This document shows positions 24,908 to 32,613 of a stretch of DNA of 64,000 nt, piece by piece (position 1 is the stretch's first letter; the number at the start of each line of letters is the position of its first letter). The notes under the pieces are model-generated. The model searched no databases and was not told the origin of the DNA. It worked only from the letters and a program-made list of their open reading frames with translations. Source of the stretch: Streptomyces sp. NBC_01276 (GTDB lineage: Bacteria > Actinomycetota > Actinomycetes > Streptomycetales > Streptomycetaceae). Location of the stretch: contig NZ_CP108442.1 in the NCBI RefSeq assembly GCF_041435355.1, positions 4,154,001-4,218,000 of the forward strand, read 5' to 3'. Both the position numbers and the translations under genes were made by a program.

Positions 24908-27415
24908 TCAGGCGTTCTGACCCACGCTGTCGAAAACCCGACAGTCGAAGAAGTCCTCGCCCTCGGACAGCAGGTAGGCCTGGGCCTCGCCCACGTGGAA
25001 GTACATTCCGTGCAGTTCCAGCGAGCCGTCGGCGAGCCGTCGGGCCACCGATTCGTGGGCCCGCAGGTGGTCCAGCTGCTGGACCACATTGGTCAGGCAG
25101 AGCTGTTCCACGGCGTCCGCCGGGAGCCGGCCCGCGATCCGGGCCCAGGCGTGGTGCCGGCTGGCCATCCGCTCCAGGCTGGGCAGACCGTGCCGCAGCC
25201 AGCGGCGCAGCGGGGTCATCGGAGCGCCCGGGTGGGAGTTCAGCAGGGCCTGCATGGCTCCGCAGCCGGAGTGCCCGCACACCGTGATGCTGTCGACCTT
25301 CAGCACGTCCACGGCGTACTCGATGGCCGCCGCGACCGAGTCGTCGGTGGCTTCGGCTCCGGGCGGGGGGACCAGATTGCCGACGTTGCGGACGGTGAAG
25401 AGGTCGCCGGGGCCACTTGCCGTGATCATGCTGGTCACCAGGCGGGAGTCCGCGCAGGTGAGGAAGAGCTGTGAGGGCCGCTGTCCCTCGCGGGCCAGCC
25501 GGGCCAGCTCGTCGCGGACGTGCGGGGCGGTGTCCCGCTGGAAGGCGCCGATCCCGCTGGCGAGTTGACCCGCGCCACGGCGCCGGGGGGAGGCGGTTCC
25601 GGCGTCGCGGGGCTCGGCCGCGCTCGGGATCGTCCCGGCCGCCTCGCCCGCCGGGACGCGCGCGGCGACCGCCGGGTGCGTGGCGGGCAGGGCGCGGTGG
25701 TCGCAGTGGTTCTGCCAGGGGGTCCACGGGCGGCAGCACTGGTGCGCTCCCCGGCCTTCGCCCCGGTGGCCGCCGGCCCCGCCGATCGCGGTGCTCCCGC
25801 CGGCCGGCACCCGCCCGGACCCGGTGGCTGAGCCGTGGCCCGGCCGCACGCCGGCGCCGGTCCCGGGTGCCGTCCCGGTGGGCCGGGCGTGGTTGCCGCG
25901 GGAAATGGCGGCCCCGCCCCGGCCGGTGAGCTCCACCGAACCCCCGTGGGCCAGGTGCGTGTCCTGCCAGTCCTGGAGGATCTCGTAGGCGGCGTGGTCG
26001 ATGAACGAGCCGTCCAACTCGACGACCGCGTGGCCCTCGTGCGGGATCGAGTTCAGCACCCGGCTCAGGCGCGGCACGGCGAGGAAGGTCAACTGCCCGC
26101 GCGCCCGGACCCGGTGGACGCCGTCCGCCTCGTCCAGGGTGATCCTCGTGCGCGCCAGCCGGTGCATGGCCAGGGCCACGGCCACGGCGATGCCGACGGC
26201 GACGCCTTCCAGGACCCCGCCCAGGACCACGGCGACGATGGTGGCTGCGTAGACCAGGACCTCCCGGTAGCGGGTGACGGTCCTCAGGTGCGTGATGCTG
26301 ACCACCTGGATTCCGACGGCCAGCACCAGCGCCGCCAGGGCGGCGAGCGGGATCAGGTCGAGCGCGGGGACGAGCAGTCCGGCCGCGATCACCACCCACA
26401 GCCCGTGCAACATGGCTGATTTACGGCTTACGGCACCGGACTTGACGTTCGCCGCGCTGCGTACGGCCACGGCCGCGACGGGGAGCCCGCCGAGCATCCC
26501 GGAGACGATGTTGGCGGCGCCCTGTCCGCGCAGCTCGCGATCGAGGTCGGCGCGGGGCGGGCGGTCGCCCGTACCGCGCTCGGAGGCGATCAGCTTGTCG
26601 GTGGCCACCGAGGACATCAGGGACTCGACGCTGCCGACCAGGGTGATGGTCAGCACGGCGGCGATGATCCCGAGCACCGGGCCCTGCGGCAGTTCCGGCA
26701 GCGCGTGGCTGCTCCAGGAGGGCAGGTCCACCCGGGGCAGGTCGAGCCCGGCCAGGGCCGCGCCGGCGGTGGCCGCGGCGACCGCCGCCAGTGCGGCGGG
26801 CACCTTGCGCAGGGCCAGGCCGACCCGCCCGGGGATCCGGGGCCAGAGCAGCAGGACGCACAGGGTCAGCGCGCTCACCCCGAGCGCGGCCGGATGCAGA
26901 TCGGCCAACTGGGCGGGCAGTCCGAGTACGTTGGCGACGGCCGAGCTCTGCGGGGTGCCGCCCAGCACGATGTGCAGCTGGGCCAGCGCGATGGTCACGC
27001 CGATGCCGGCCAGCATTCCGTGCATGATCGCCGGGCTCACCAGCAGGGCCGAGCGCGCGGTGCGCAGGAAGGCCAGTCCGAGCTGGCAGCAGCCGGCCAG
27101 GACCGTGACGGCGCAGGTGGTGCGCCAGCCGTAGTGCTGGATCAACCCGGCCGTCACCACGGTGAGTCCGGCGGTCGGCCCGCTCACCTGGAGCGGGGCG
27201 CCGCCGAGCCGCCCGGCCACGATCCCGCCCACCGCGGCGGCCACCAGCCCCGCCTGCAGGGGGGCTCCGGTGGCCAGGGCGATGCCCAGCGAGAGGGGAA
27301 GTGCGATCAGGAAGACGGCGACGGACGCGGACAAGTCCGCATGGAGCCCCTTGAGGCGGGGTCCGGCACCGTCGGGGCCTTGGTTCGTGGAGGGGGGTGG
27401 GGCGGCTGTCGTCAT
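24908..27415 (-). CDS. SulP transporter fused to beta-carbonic anhydrase
   Basis: 835 residues. The SulP permease core is at about 25-430 (LKGLHADLSASVAVFLIALP, GNVLGL-type helices) and a STAS-like segment at about 440-530. A Gly/Pro/His-rich linker (about 530-630) leads to a beta-class carbonic anhydrase at about 645-830. The zinc ligands are visible as CADSR and HSGCGA (Cys-Asp, His-x2-Cys). Family knowledge suggests bicarbonate uptake coupled to CO2/HCO3- interconversion at the inner membrane face. The start is the ATG at 27413-27415, with GAGGAG upstream. The deacetylase gene diverges from it. Confidence 0.9.
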   Translation of the reverse strand: MTTAAPPPSTNQGPDGAGPRLKGLHADLSASVAVFLIALPLSLGIALATGAPLQAGLVAAAVGGIVAGRLGGAPLQVSGPTAGLTVVTAGLIQHYGWRTTCAVTVLAGCCQLGLAFLRTARSALLVSPAIMHGMLAGIGVTIALAQLHIVLGGTPQSSAVANVLGLPAQLADLHPAALGVSALTLCVLLLWPRIPGRVGLALRKVPAALAAVAAATAGAALAGLDLPRVDLPSWSSHALPELPQGPVLGIIAAVLTITLVGSVESLMSSVATDKLIASERGTGDRPPRADLDRELRGQGAANIVSGMLGGLPVAAVAVRSAANVKSGAVSRKSAMLHGLWVVIAAGLLVPALDLIPLAALAALVLAVGIQVVSITHLRTVTRYREVLVYAATIVAVVLGGVLEGVAVGIAVAVALAMHRLARTRITLDEADGVHRVRARGQLTFLAVPRLSRVLNSIPHEGHAVVELDGSFIDHAAYEILQDWQDTHLAHGGSVELTGRGGAAISRGNHARPTGTAPGTGAGVRPGHGSATGSGRVPAGGSTAIGGAGGHRGEGRGAHQCCRPWTPWQNHCDHRALPATHPAVAARVPAGEAAGTIPSAAEPRDAGTASPRRRGAGQLASGIGAFQRDTAPHVRDELARLAREGQRPSQLFLTCADSRLVTSMITASGPGDLFTVRNVGNLVPPPGAEATDDSVAAAIEYAVDVLKVDSITVCGHSGCGAMQALLNSHPGAPMTPLRRWLRHGLPSLERMASRHHAWARIAGRLPADAVEQLCLTNVVQQLDHLRAHESVARRLADGSLELHGMYFHVGEAQAYLLSEGEDFFDCRVFDSVGQNA

Positions 27416-27650
27416 GGGTTCCCGTCTCCTCGGGGGAGGTGATGAAGCGGCGGGAGTCTCAACACTCGGTAAATGGATGGTAATGGAGAGTAAAGGCTGT
27501 TGGTAGGTAATGCGGGCAAATGGGCTACGAATTAGCACTCCGGGGTGATTAAGTATTTTGTCTGCCTTGTCATACCTTCCTTAAAGCGGACCGCGTGGGA
27601 CGTTGCGTCACGAAAGTCCCGCGATGGAACTGCGAGGGAGAGGTGTGCGG
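27416..27650. promoter_or_regulatory. Divergent promoter region with GGTAA-type direct repeats
   Basis: The spacer is clearly AT-richer than its surroundings. Near-copies of GGTAAxTGG occur at 27469-27478, 27478-27487 and about 27512-27522. On the reverse strand these read as TTACC motifs about 11 bp apart, the geometry of a direct-repeat activator box. An isolated TTAGCACTC at 27532-27540 lacks its CIRCE partner. The bound regulator is unknown. Confidence 0.35.
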
Positions 27651-28958
27651 ATGATCGCCGCCACGAAGAAGATCGCCGGCGGCCTTGTCGCCACGGCCCT
27701 GGTACTGGGCGTCGCCGGGTGCAGCGCCTCCGAGCCCGCCCGCCCCGGCGCTCCCGGCGCCCCCGGCGACCAGAACACGAAGAAGGGCGCCGCCGCCCCG
27801 GAGGCCCCCGGCAGTGTCAACCGCCCCATCGGCGACGGTTCGACCGCCTACACGGGCTCCCAGCCGAACGTGCAGAAGCCGCAGAGACTGAAGCCCGGCG
27901 AGAAGCCCCCGCAGTTCGTGGTGTTCTCGTGGGACGGCGCGGGCGAGGACAGCCAGAAGCTCTTCTCGCACTTCCGCGAGGTGGGCAAGCAGTACAACGC
28001 CCGGATGACCTACTTCCTCAGCGGCGTGTACATGCTCCCGGAGGAGAAGCGTTCCCTCTACACGGCCCCGCAGCACTCCGCTGGCCTCTCCGACATCGGC
28101 TTCGGCGACCTCCAGGGCATCAAGGACACCGCCACCCAGGTCCGCGGGGCCTGGCTGGAGGGCAACGAGATCGGCACCCACTTCAACGGCCACTTCTGCG
28201 GCCCCGAAGGGGGTGTCGGCACCTGGTCGGTGGAGGAGTGGAAGAGCGAGATCAACCAGGCCAAGTCCTTCGTCAAGAACTGGAAGACGAACGCCCCGGC
28301 GCTCAAGGACCTGGCGGCGCTCCCCTTCGACTACGACAAGGAGATGATCGGCGCCCGCACCCCCTGCCTCGAAGGCCAGAAGAACTTCATGCTGGCGGCG
28401 AAGGACATGGGCTTCCGCTACGACTCCAGCGGCATCAGCAAGCAGATCTGGCCGAAGAAGACGGACGGGCTCTGGGACCTCCCGCTCCAGCTGGTGCCCA
28501 TGCCCGGGCGCGCCTTCGACACCCTGAGCATGGACTACAACTACCTGGTCAACCAGTCCGGTACGACCACCCAGGGCGACCCCTCCCAGCACGAGTACTG
28601 GGGCGACCAGATGCGCGACGGCCTGCGCCAGGCCTTCGACCGGGTCTACCAGGGGAACCGGGCGCCACTGATCATCGGCAACCACTTCGAGTCGTGGAAC
28701 GGCGGCACCTACATGCGTGCCGTCGAGGAGTCCATCCAGACCATGTGCACCAAGCCGGAGGTCCGGTGCGTGCCCTTCCGCGAACTGGCGGACTGGCTGG
28801 ACGCCCAGGACCCGAAGACGCTGGAGTGGATGCGCACCCTCGACGTCGGCCAGGCGCCGAAGGACGGCTGGACGAAGTTCCTGACCGCGGGGCCGCCGCC
28901 CGCGCCGCCGACGGCCCCGGCCGCGGTCAAGCCGGCTGAGGAGTCGAACGAGGGCTGA
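27651..28958 (+). CDS. Lipoprotein with NodB-like polysaccharide deacetylase domain
   Basis: 435 residues. The signal peptide ends in a lipobox (VLGVAGC), so the protein is probably lipidated outside the membrane. A Pro/Gly-rich linker leads to a catalytic domain with carbohydrate-esterase-4 motifs: FSWDGAGED (metal-binding Asp), GTHFNGH (HxxxH) and GARTPCL (R-x-P). The metal-binding triad D-H-H is therefore present. The substrate could be a wall polymer or chitin-like glycan. The start is the ATG at 27651, after GAGGGAGAGG. Its 3' end overlaps the convergent ATPase gene by 32 bp. Confidence 0.85.
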   Translation: MIAATKKIAGGLVATALVLGVAGCSASEPARPGAPGAPGDQNTKKGAAAPEAPGSVNRPIGDGSTAYTGSQPNVQKPQRLKPGEKPPQFVVFSWDGAGEDSQKLFSHFREVGKQYNARMTYFLSGVYMLPEEKRSLYTAPQHSAGLSDIGFGDLQGIKDTATQVRGAWLEGNEIGTHFNGHFCGPEGGVGTWSVEEWKSEINQAKSFVKNWKTNAPALKDLAALPFDYDKEMIGARTPCLEGQKNFMLAAKDMGFRYDSSGISKQIWPKKTDGLWDLPLQLVPMPGRAFDTLSMDYNYLVNQSGTTTQGDPSQHEYWGDQMRDGLRQAFDRVYQGNRAPLIIGNHFESWNGGTYMRAVEESIQTMCTKPEVRCVPFRELADWLDAQDPKTLEWMRTLDVGQAPKDGWTKFLTAGPPPAPPTAPAAVKPAEESNEG

Positions 28959-29925
28959 CCAGGGCCTCGTGCAACACGAAGCCGGGGTCGACCTGCTCCG
29001 CCAGGTCGGCCCCGGTCTTGGCGTTCCCCCAGCTCTCCGCGTTGCGCAGGTGGAAGTGGACCATCTGCTCGGTGTACCTGTCCCAGTCGCGGTCGGCGTA
29101 CGAGTCCTCGGCCGCGTCCTGGAGCGCCTGCAGCGCCAGCCGGTTGGTCGCCTCCAGCAGGTCGAACGGCGCGGGGCGGCCCTTCTCCATCGCCCGCACC
29201 CAGTCGGAGTGCCCGAAGGTGACCAGCAGGTCCTCTTCCACCTCGTCCTGGAGGAACTCGATGTCCTCCGGGCCCTGCACCTTGTTGCCGACCACCTTGA
29301 GCGCGATGCCGAAGTCCCGCGCGTACTCCTTGTACTGCCGGTAGACGGAGACGCCCTTGCGGGTCGGTTCGGCCACGAGGAAGGTCATGTCGAAGCGGGT
29401 GAACATGCCCGAGGCGAAGGAGTCCGAGCCGGCCGTCATGTCGACGACGACGTACTCGTCCGGGCCGTCGACCAGGTGGTTGAGGCAGAGCTCCACCGCG
29501 CCGACCTTCGAGTGGTAGCAGGCCACGCCGAGGTCGGCCTCGGTGAACGGCCCGGTGGCCATCAGCCGTACGGGCTCCCCGTCGAGCAGCAGCGTGCGCG
29601 CGCAGGCCTCGTAGACCGGGTTGTCCTCCGTGACCCGCAGCAGTCGCGAGCCGGCGCCGGGCGGGGTGGTCTTGATCATGCTGTCGGTGGATGCGATGCG
29701 AGGGTTGGAACCGCGCAGGTACTCCTTGATGAGGGGGAGGTGCGCGCCCAGGGCGGGCAGTGCGGCCGCCTCGTCCTCGGGGAGCCCGAGGGCCGCGCCG
29801 AGGTGCTGGTTGATGTCGGCGTCCACCGCGACGACGGGGGCTTCATTGGCTGCGAGGTGGCGGATGAAGAGGGAGGACAGGGTCGTCTTGCCGCTGCCGC
29901 CCTTTCCCACGAAAGCGATCTTCAT
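28927..29925 (-). CDS. MinD/CooC-like P-loop ATPase
   Basis: 332 residues. The protein starts directly with the deviant Walker A strand MKIAFVGKGGSGKTTLSSL, followed by AVDADINQHLGAALG (switch I region) and VVVDMTAGSDSFASG (Walker B/switch II). The family includes CooC-type nickel-insertion and ParA/MinD-type ATPases. No metalloenzyme target is nearby, so the partner is unknown. The start is the ATG at 29923-29925; a GTG two codons earlier is possible. The 3' ends of this gene and the deacetylase gene overlap tail-to-tail by 32 bp. Confidence 0.85.
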   Translation of the reverse strand: MKIAFVGKGGSGKTTLSSLFIRHLAANEAPVVAVDADINQHLGAALGLPEDEAAALPALGAHLPLIKEYLRGSNPRIASTDSMIKTTPPGAGSRLLRVTEDNPVYEACARTLLLDGEPVRLMATGPFTEADLGVACYHSKVGAVELCLNHLVDGPDEYVVVDMTAGSDSFASGMFTRFDMTFLVAEPTRKGVSVYRQYKEYARDFGIALKVVGNKVQGPEDIEFLQDEVEEDLLVTFGHSDWVRAMEKGRPAPFDLLEATNRLALQALQDAAEDSYADRDWDRYTEQMVHFHLRNAESWGNAKTGADLAEQVDPGFVLHEALVSPRSTPQPA

Positions 29926-30034
29926 GTTCACCAAGAGTAGTGGCATGGTCGCGCGGTGTGGTCGAGGTGAGTGAAGAAGACCACTCCAAGGAGGGGTCGG
30001 TGCTACGGCCGCGCAGTGCGTAGGCTCCCTACTT

Positions 30035-30856
30035 ATGAGTAGCGCTTCTGACCCGCTGGCGGCCCTGGGTTCGCTCCCGGGGGTCGCAGAGTCCGTGGAT
30101 TCCGTACGCAAGGCCGTGGACCGGGTCTACGGACACCGCGTCATGCGCCGGCGCAGCGGGGAGATCACCTCGGAGGCCGCGCTGCGCGGCGCGCGGGGCA
30201 GCGCGGCGCTGTCCGGTGCCGACTGGGCGCTGGAGGAGGTCCGCCGCCGCACCGACTTCGGCGCCGAGGCGCAGGCGTTGACGGTGGGTGCCGCGCTGCG
30301 CCTGACGGCCGAGGCGGGCCAGCTGCTGAGCATCTGGCGCCAGTCGCCGCTACGGGTCCTCGCGCGGCTGCACCTGGTGGCGTCCGGGTCGACCGCGGCC
30401 GGGGACGTCGTGGGCAGGCCGCGGCTGGCCGGCGAGCCGGTGGACGAGCCCCTGGTGGACCTTCCGCTGCCCGGCGCCGACGAGGTGGCGGGGCGGCTGG
30501 ACGGCCTCTCCCGGCTGATCATCGCCGGCGGCTCGGCCCCCGCCCTGATCACGGGCGCGGTGGTGCACGGCGAGCTCCTGGCGCTGAGGCCGTTCGGCTC
30601 GTACAACGGCCTGGTCGCACGCGCGGCCGAGCGGATCGTGCTGATCAACAGTGGCCTCGACCCGAAGGCGATCTGCCCGGCGGAGGTCGGTCACGCCGAG
30701 CAGGGCGTGAAGGCCTACCTGGAGGCTTTCGAGGGCTACGTCTCCGGGACCCCGGAGGGAATGGCCGCCTGGATCGCGCACTGCGGCCGCGCGATCGAAC
30801 TCGGGGTGCGCGAGTCGACGGCGGTCTGCGAAGCCCTCCAGCGCGGCGCGGCGTAG
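30035..30856 (+). CDS. Fic-like protein with degenerate active-site motif
   Basis: 273 helical residues. A segment around residue 178 (VVHGELLALRPFGSYNGLVA, then ARAAERIVLI) has the position and shape of the Fic loop HPFxxGN(G/D)RxxR, but with R for the catalytic His, SYNG for GNGR and VARAAER after it. AMP transfer is therefore doubtful. Homologues in this locus are usually labelled 'oxidoreductase', which I see no evidence for. The ATG at 30035 has no Shine-Dalgarno and TAGGCT lies 8 bases before it, so the mRNA is probably leaderless. It is followed by a hairpin. Confidence 0.65.
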   Translation: MSSASDPLAALGSLPGVAESVDSVRKAVDRVYGHRVMRRRSGEITSEAALRGARGSAALSGADWALEEVRRRTDFGAEAQALTVGAALRLTAEAGQLLSIWRQSPLRVLARLHLVASGSTAAGDVVGRPRLAGEPVDEPLVDLPLPGADEVAGRLDGLSRLIIAGGSAPALITGAVVHGELLALRPFGSYNGLVARAAERIVLINSGLDPKAICPAEVGHAEQGVKAYLEAFEGYVSGTPEGMAAWIAHCGRAIELGVRESTAVCEALQRGAA

Positions 30857-30931
30857 GCGGCGGGGCGCGGCGCCGGGGCCCGGTGCTCGGGGGCGCCGGA
30901 AGCCGGGGCGCGCAGGGGCCGGAACGGGGTT

Positions 30932-30963
30932 GCGGCGACACCGTGATGCTTTGGTGTCGCCGC
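30932..30963. terminator. Hairpin in the convergent spacer after the Fic-like gene
   Basis: Perfect 11-bp arms (GCGGCGACACC and GGTGTCGCCGC) around a 10-nt loop, 76 bp after the Fic-like stop. On the reverse strand it could equally end a transcript coming from the HAD side. Confidence 0.65.
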
Positions 30964-31296
30964 TGGCATTCGCGCCCAGTTACCAAGCGTCCTCGATATG
31001 TGCCCATCAGGTCGGGAGCTTTGCCCGGTTACCTGGTGCGGCTGGCCCGTAATCGACGGGTCGACGTCGCGTGGGTGCTCGGCGTTCATGCTTCGGTCCG
31101 TGGGCCTTACTGCGTTTTAAAGATGATCCTCTCGGATGTTCTTTGGTCTCGCGGGCCGTTGACTCCTTTGTACTCCGCTTCCGAGCCGAGCGAAACCCCT
31201 GGCCGGAGTTCTTTACTTTCCGGGATGACCCGGGGCGATTCGGACAGGTCAAAACGCCCCAGGTCAGGACACCCGGCGGTGGGGTGACGGCGGGGA
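30964..31296. other. AT-richer convergent spacer without a gene; possible small-RNA locus
   Basis: No convincing protein frame is present. Base composition drops well below the neighbours (for example TTTTAAAGATGATCC near 31115 and TTCTTTACTTTCC near 31209). It contains a CCGGG-ATGA-CCCGG mini-hairpin (31220-31233) and two adjacent 15-nt near-repeats starting CAGGTCA at 31245 and 31260. Small RNAs have, from memory, been reported in this part of the S. coelicolor map; orientation and extent here are unknown. Confidence 0.35.
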
Positions 31297-32160
31297 TCAG
31301 GCGGTGGCGGCGGCGGCCCGACGGCGGCTGGCGTACCAGACGAGACCGGCGGTGGCCGCGGCCGCGCCCACCGCCGCGGCGGCGACGAGGGCCGGGCGGG
31401 CGGGCATCGAGAGTGCGGGCAGCCGCTGCTTGAGCCGTACCGGCCTGCTGAACACCAGAACCGGCCACTCGCGTGCCACGGCCTCCCGTCGCAATGCCCG
31501 GTCCGGGTTGACCGCGTGCGGGTGCCCGACGGCTTCGAGCATCGGCACGTCGGTGAACGAGTCGCTGTACGCGTAGCACCGGGCCAGGTCGTAGCCCTCG
31601 GACTCGGCGAGCTCCCGGACGGCTTCCGCCTTCGTGGGCCCGTAGGCGTAGTACTCGATCTCCCCGGTGAAGCAGCCGTCGTCGCCGACCACCATGCGGG
31701 TGGCCACGACCCGGTCCGCCCCGAGCATCTCGCCGATCGGCTCGACGACTTCGGCGCCGGACGTCGACACGATCACCACGTCACGGCCCGCGGTGTGGTG
31801 GGCCTCGATGAGGGACGCGGCCTCGTCGTAGATGATCGGGTCGATCAGGTCGTGGAGGGCTTCGGCGACGATCTCCCGGACCTGCTGCACGTTCCACCCC
31901 TTGCAGAGGGCGGAGAGGTACTCGCGCATCCGCTCCATCTGATCGTGGTCGGCTCCGCCGGCCAGGAAGATGAACTGCGTGTACGCGGTGCGCAGCACGG
32001 CCCGCCGGTTGATCAGGCCGCCCTGGTAGAAGGACTTGCTGAACGTCAGAGTGCTGGACTTCGCAATGACCGTCTTGTCCAGGTCGAAGAAGGCGGCGGT
32101 CCGAGGCAAGGAGTGCGGCAAGGGCTGATTTTCCACGACCCGAGCATATGCGCCCACCAT
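31297..32160 (-). CDS. HAD-superfamily phosphatase (SerB-like, HAD-IB)
   Basis: 287 residues. The HAD motif I nucleophile is AAFFDLDKTVIAKSS, motif II is VIVSTSGAE, and motif III/IV is CYAYSDSFTDVPMLEAVG. A C-terminal hydrophobic segment (ALVAAAAVGAAAATAGLVWY) suggests a tail anchor. Relatives are phosphoserine or lipid phosphatases. Its position beside ssd is conserved in actinobacteria (Rv3661 next to Rv3660c in M. tuberculosis, from memory), suggesting a cell-division or differentiation role. The start is the ATG at 32158-32160. Confidence 0.87.
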   Translation of the reverse strand: MVGAYARVVENQPLPHSLPRTAAFFDLDKTVIAKSSTLTFSKSFYQGGLINRRAVLRTAYTQFIFLAGGADHDQMERMREYLSALCKGWNVQQVREIVAEALHDLIDPIIYDEAASLIEAHHTAGRDVVIVSTSGAEVVEPIGEMLGADRVVATRMVVGDDGCFTGEIEYYAYGPTKAEAVRELAESEGYDLARCYAYSDSFTDVPMLEAVGHPHAVNPDRALRREAVAREWPVLVFSRPVRLKQRLPALSMPARPALVAAAAVGAAAATAGLVWYASRRRAAAATA

Positions 32161-32218
32161 TCGGCGTAAGGTGTGGCGCGTGGGTTTGCCTGAGAAGGCT
32201 CTCGGGTACACCATGGAA

Positions 32219-32320
32219 GTCACGGATCGTTCGCGACCGTGCTAACCCGGTCTGGCTCCTCCCCCCCCGAGTCGGACCGTGGGGACGACCCCCGCTCTCC
32301 CCCCCGGCGGGGGTCGTCGC
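32219..32320 (+). ncRNA. 6C small RNA
   Basis: Two adjacent hairpins each carry a C-rich loop, the hallmark of the actinobacterial 6C RNA. Hairpin 1 pairs CGGTCTGGCTC (32248-32258) with GAGTCGGACCG (32269-32279), 11 bp with two G-U pairs, and has eight consecutive Cs in its loop. Hairpin 2 pairs GACGACCCCCGC (32284-32295) with GCGGGGGTCGTC (32307-32318), with seven Cs in its loop, and can act as terminator. TTGCCT (32186-32191) and TACACC (32207-32212) are possible -35/-10 elements, giving a start near 32219. The location between the HAD and ssd genes matches the mycobacterial 6C locus. The 5' end is approximate. Confidence 0.88.
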
Positions 32321-32485
32321 ATGTCCGGACGCGGTTCGCGTCCCATGCCTTCGGCCTTCAGTGGTCATCCGCTCGGCCCTCCCTCGTCGGCGGGCCCGCA
32401 TGGCTCAGGCCCTCACCCCCTCGAACTCGTCACGCTGCGTAGTGGTTCCGGCGCGCTCCGGAACTCACCTGATGGGGTGGCGAAG

Positions 32486-32512
32486 TTATTCACAAGGGCC
32501 ATCTCGTCCACA
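32486..32512 (+). promoter_or_regulatory. Two DnaA-box-like 9-mers upstream of ssd
   Basis: TTATTCACA (32486-32494) and TCGTCCACA (32504-32512) each come within one or two bases of the streptomycete DnaA box TTGTCCACA. They are spaced by 9 bp in the same orientation, about 100 bp before the ssd start. Two weak boxes can occur by chance; a regulatory role is speculative. Confidence 0.3.
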
Positions 32513-32613
32513 GTTTTGGAGCAAGATCCACTCCCTTTTCCGGATCGCTGCACGGTGATTCCAGCCGCGAAGTCCGCGGCTCGTGGATTTGCGGTGAGAA
32601 GGGGGCGGAGATC

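Noticed and set aside
27532..27540. CIRCE-like half-site TTAGCACTC
   Set aside because: The complementary GAGTGCTAA half is absent and no heat-shock gene is adjacent.
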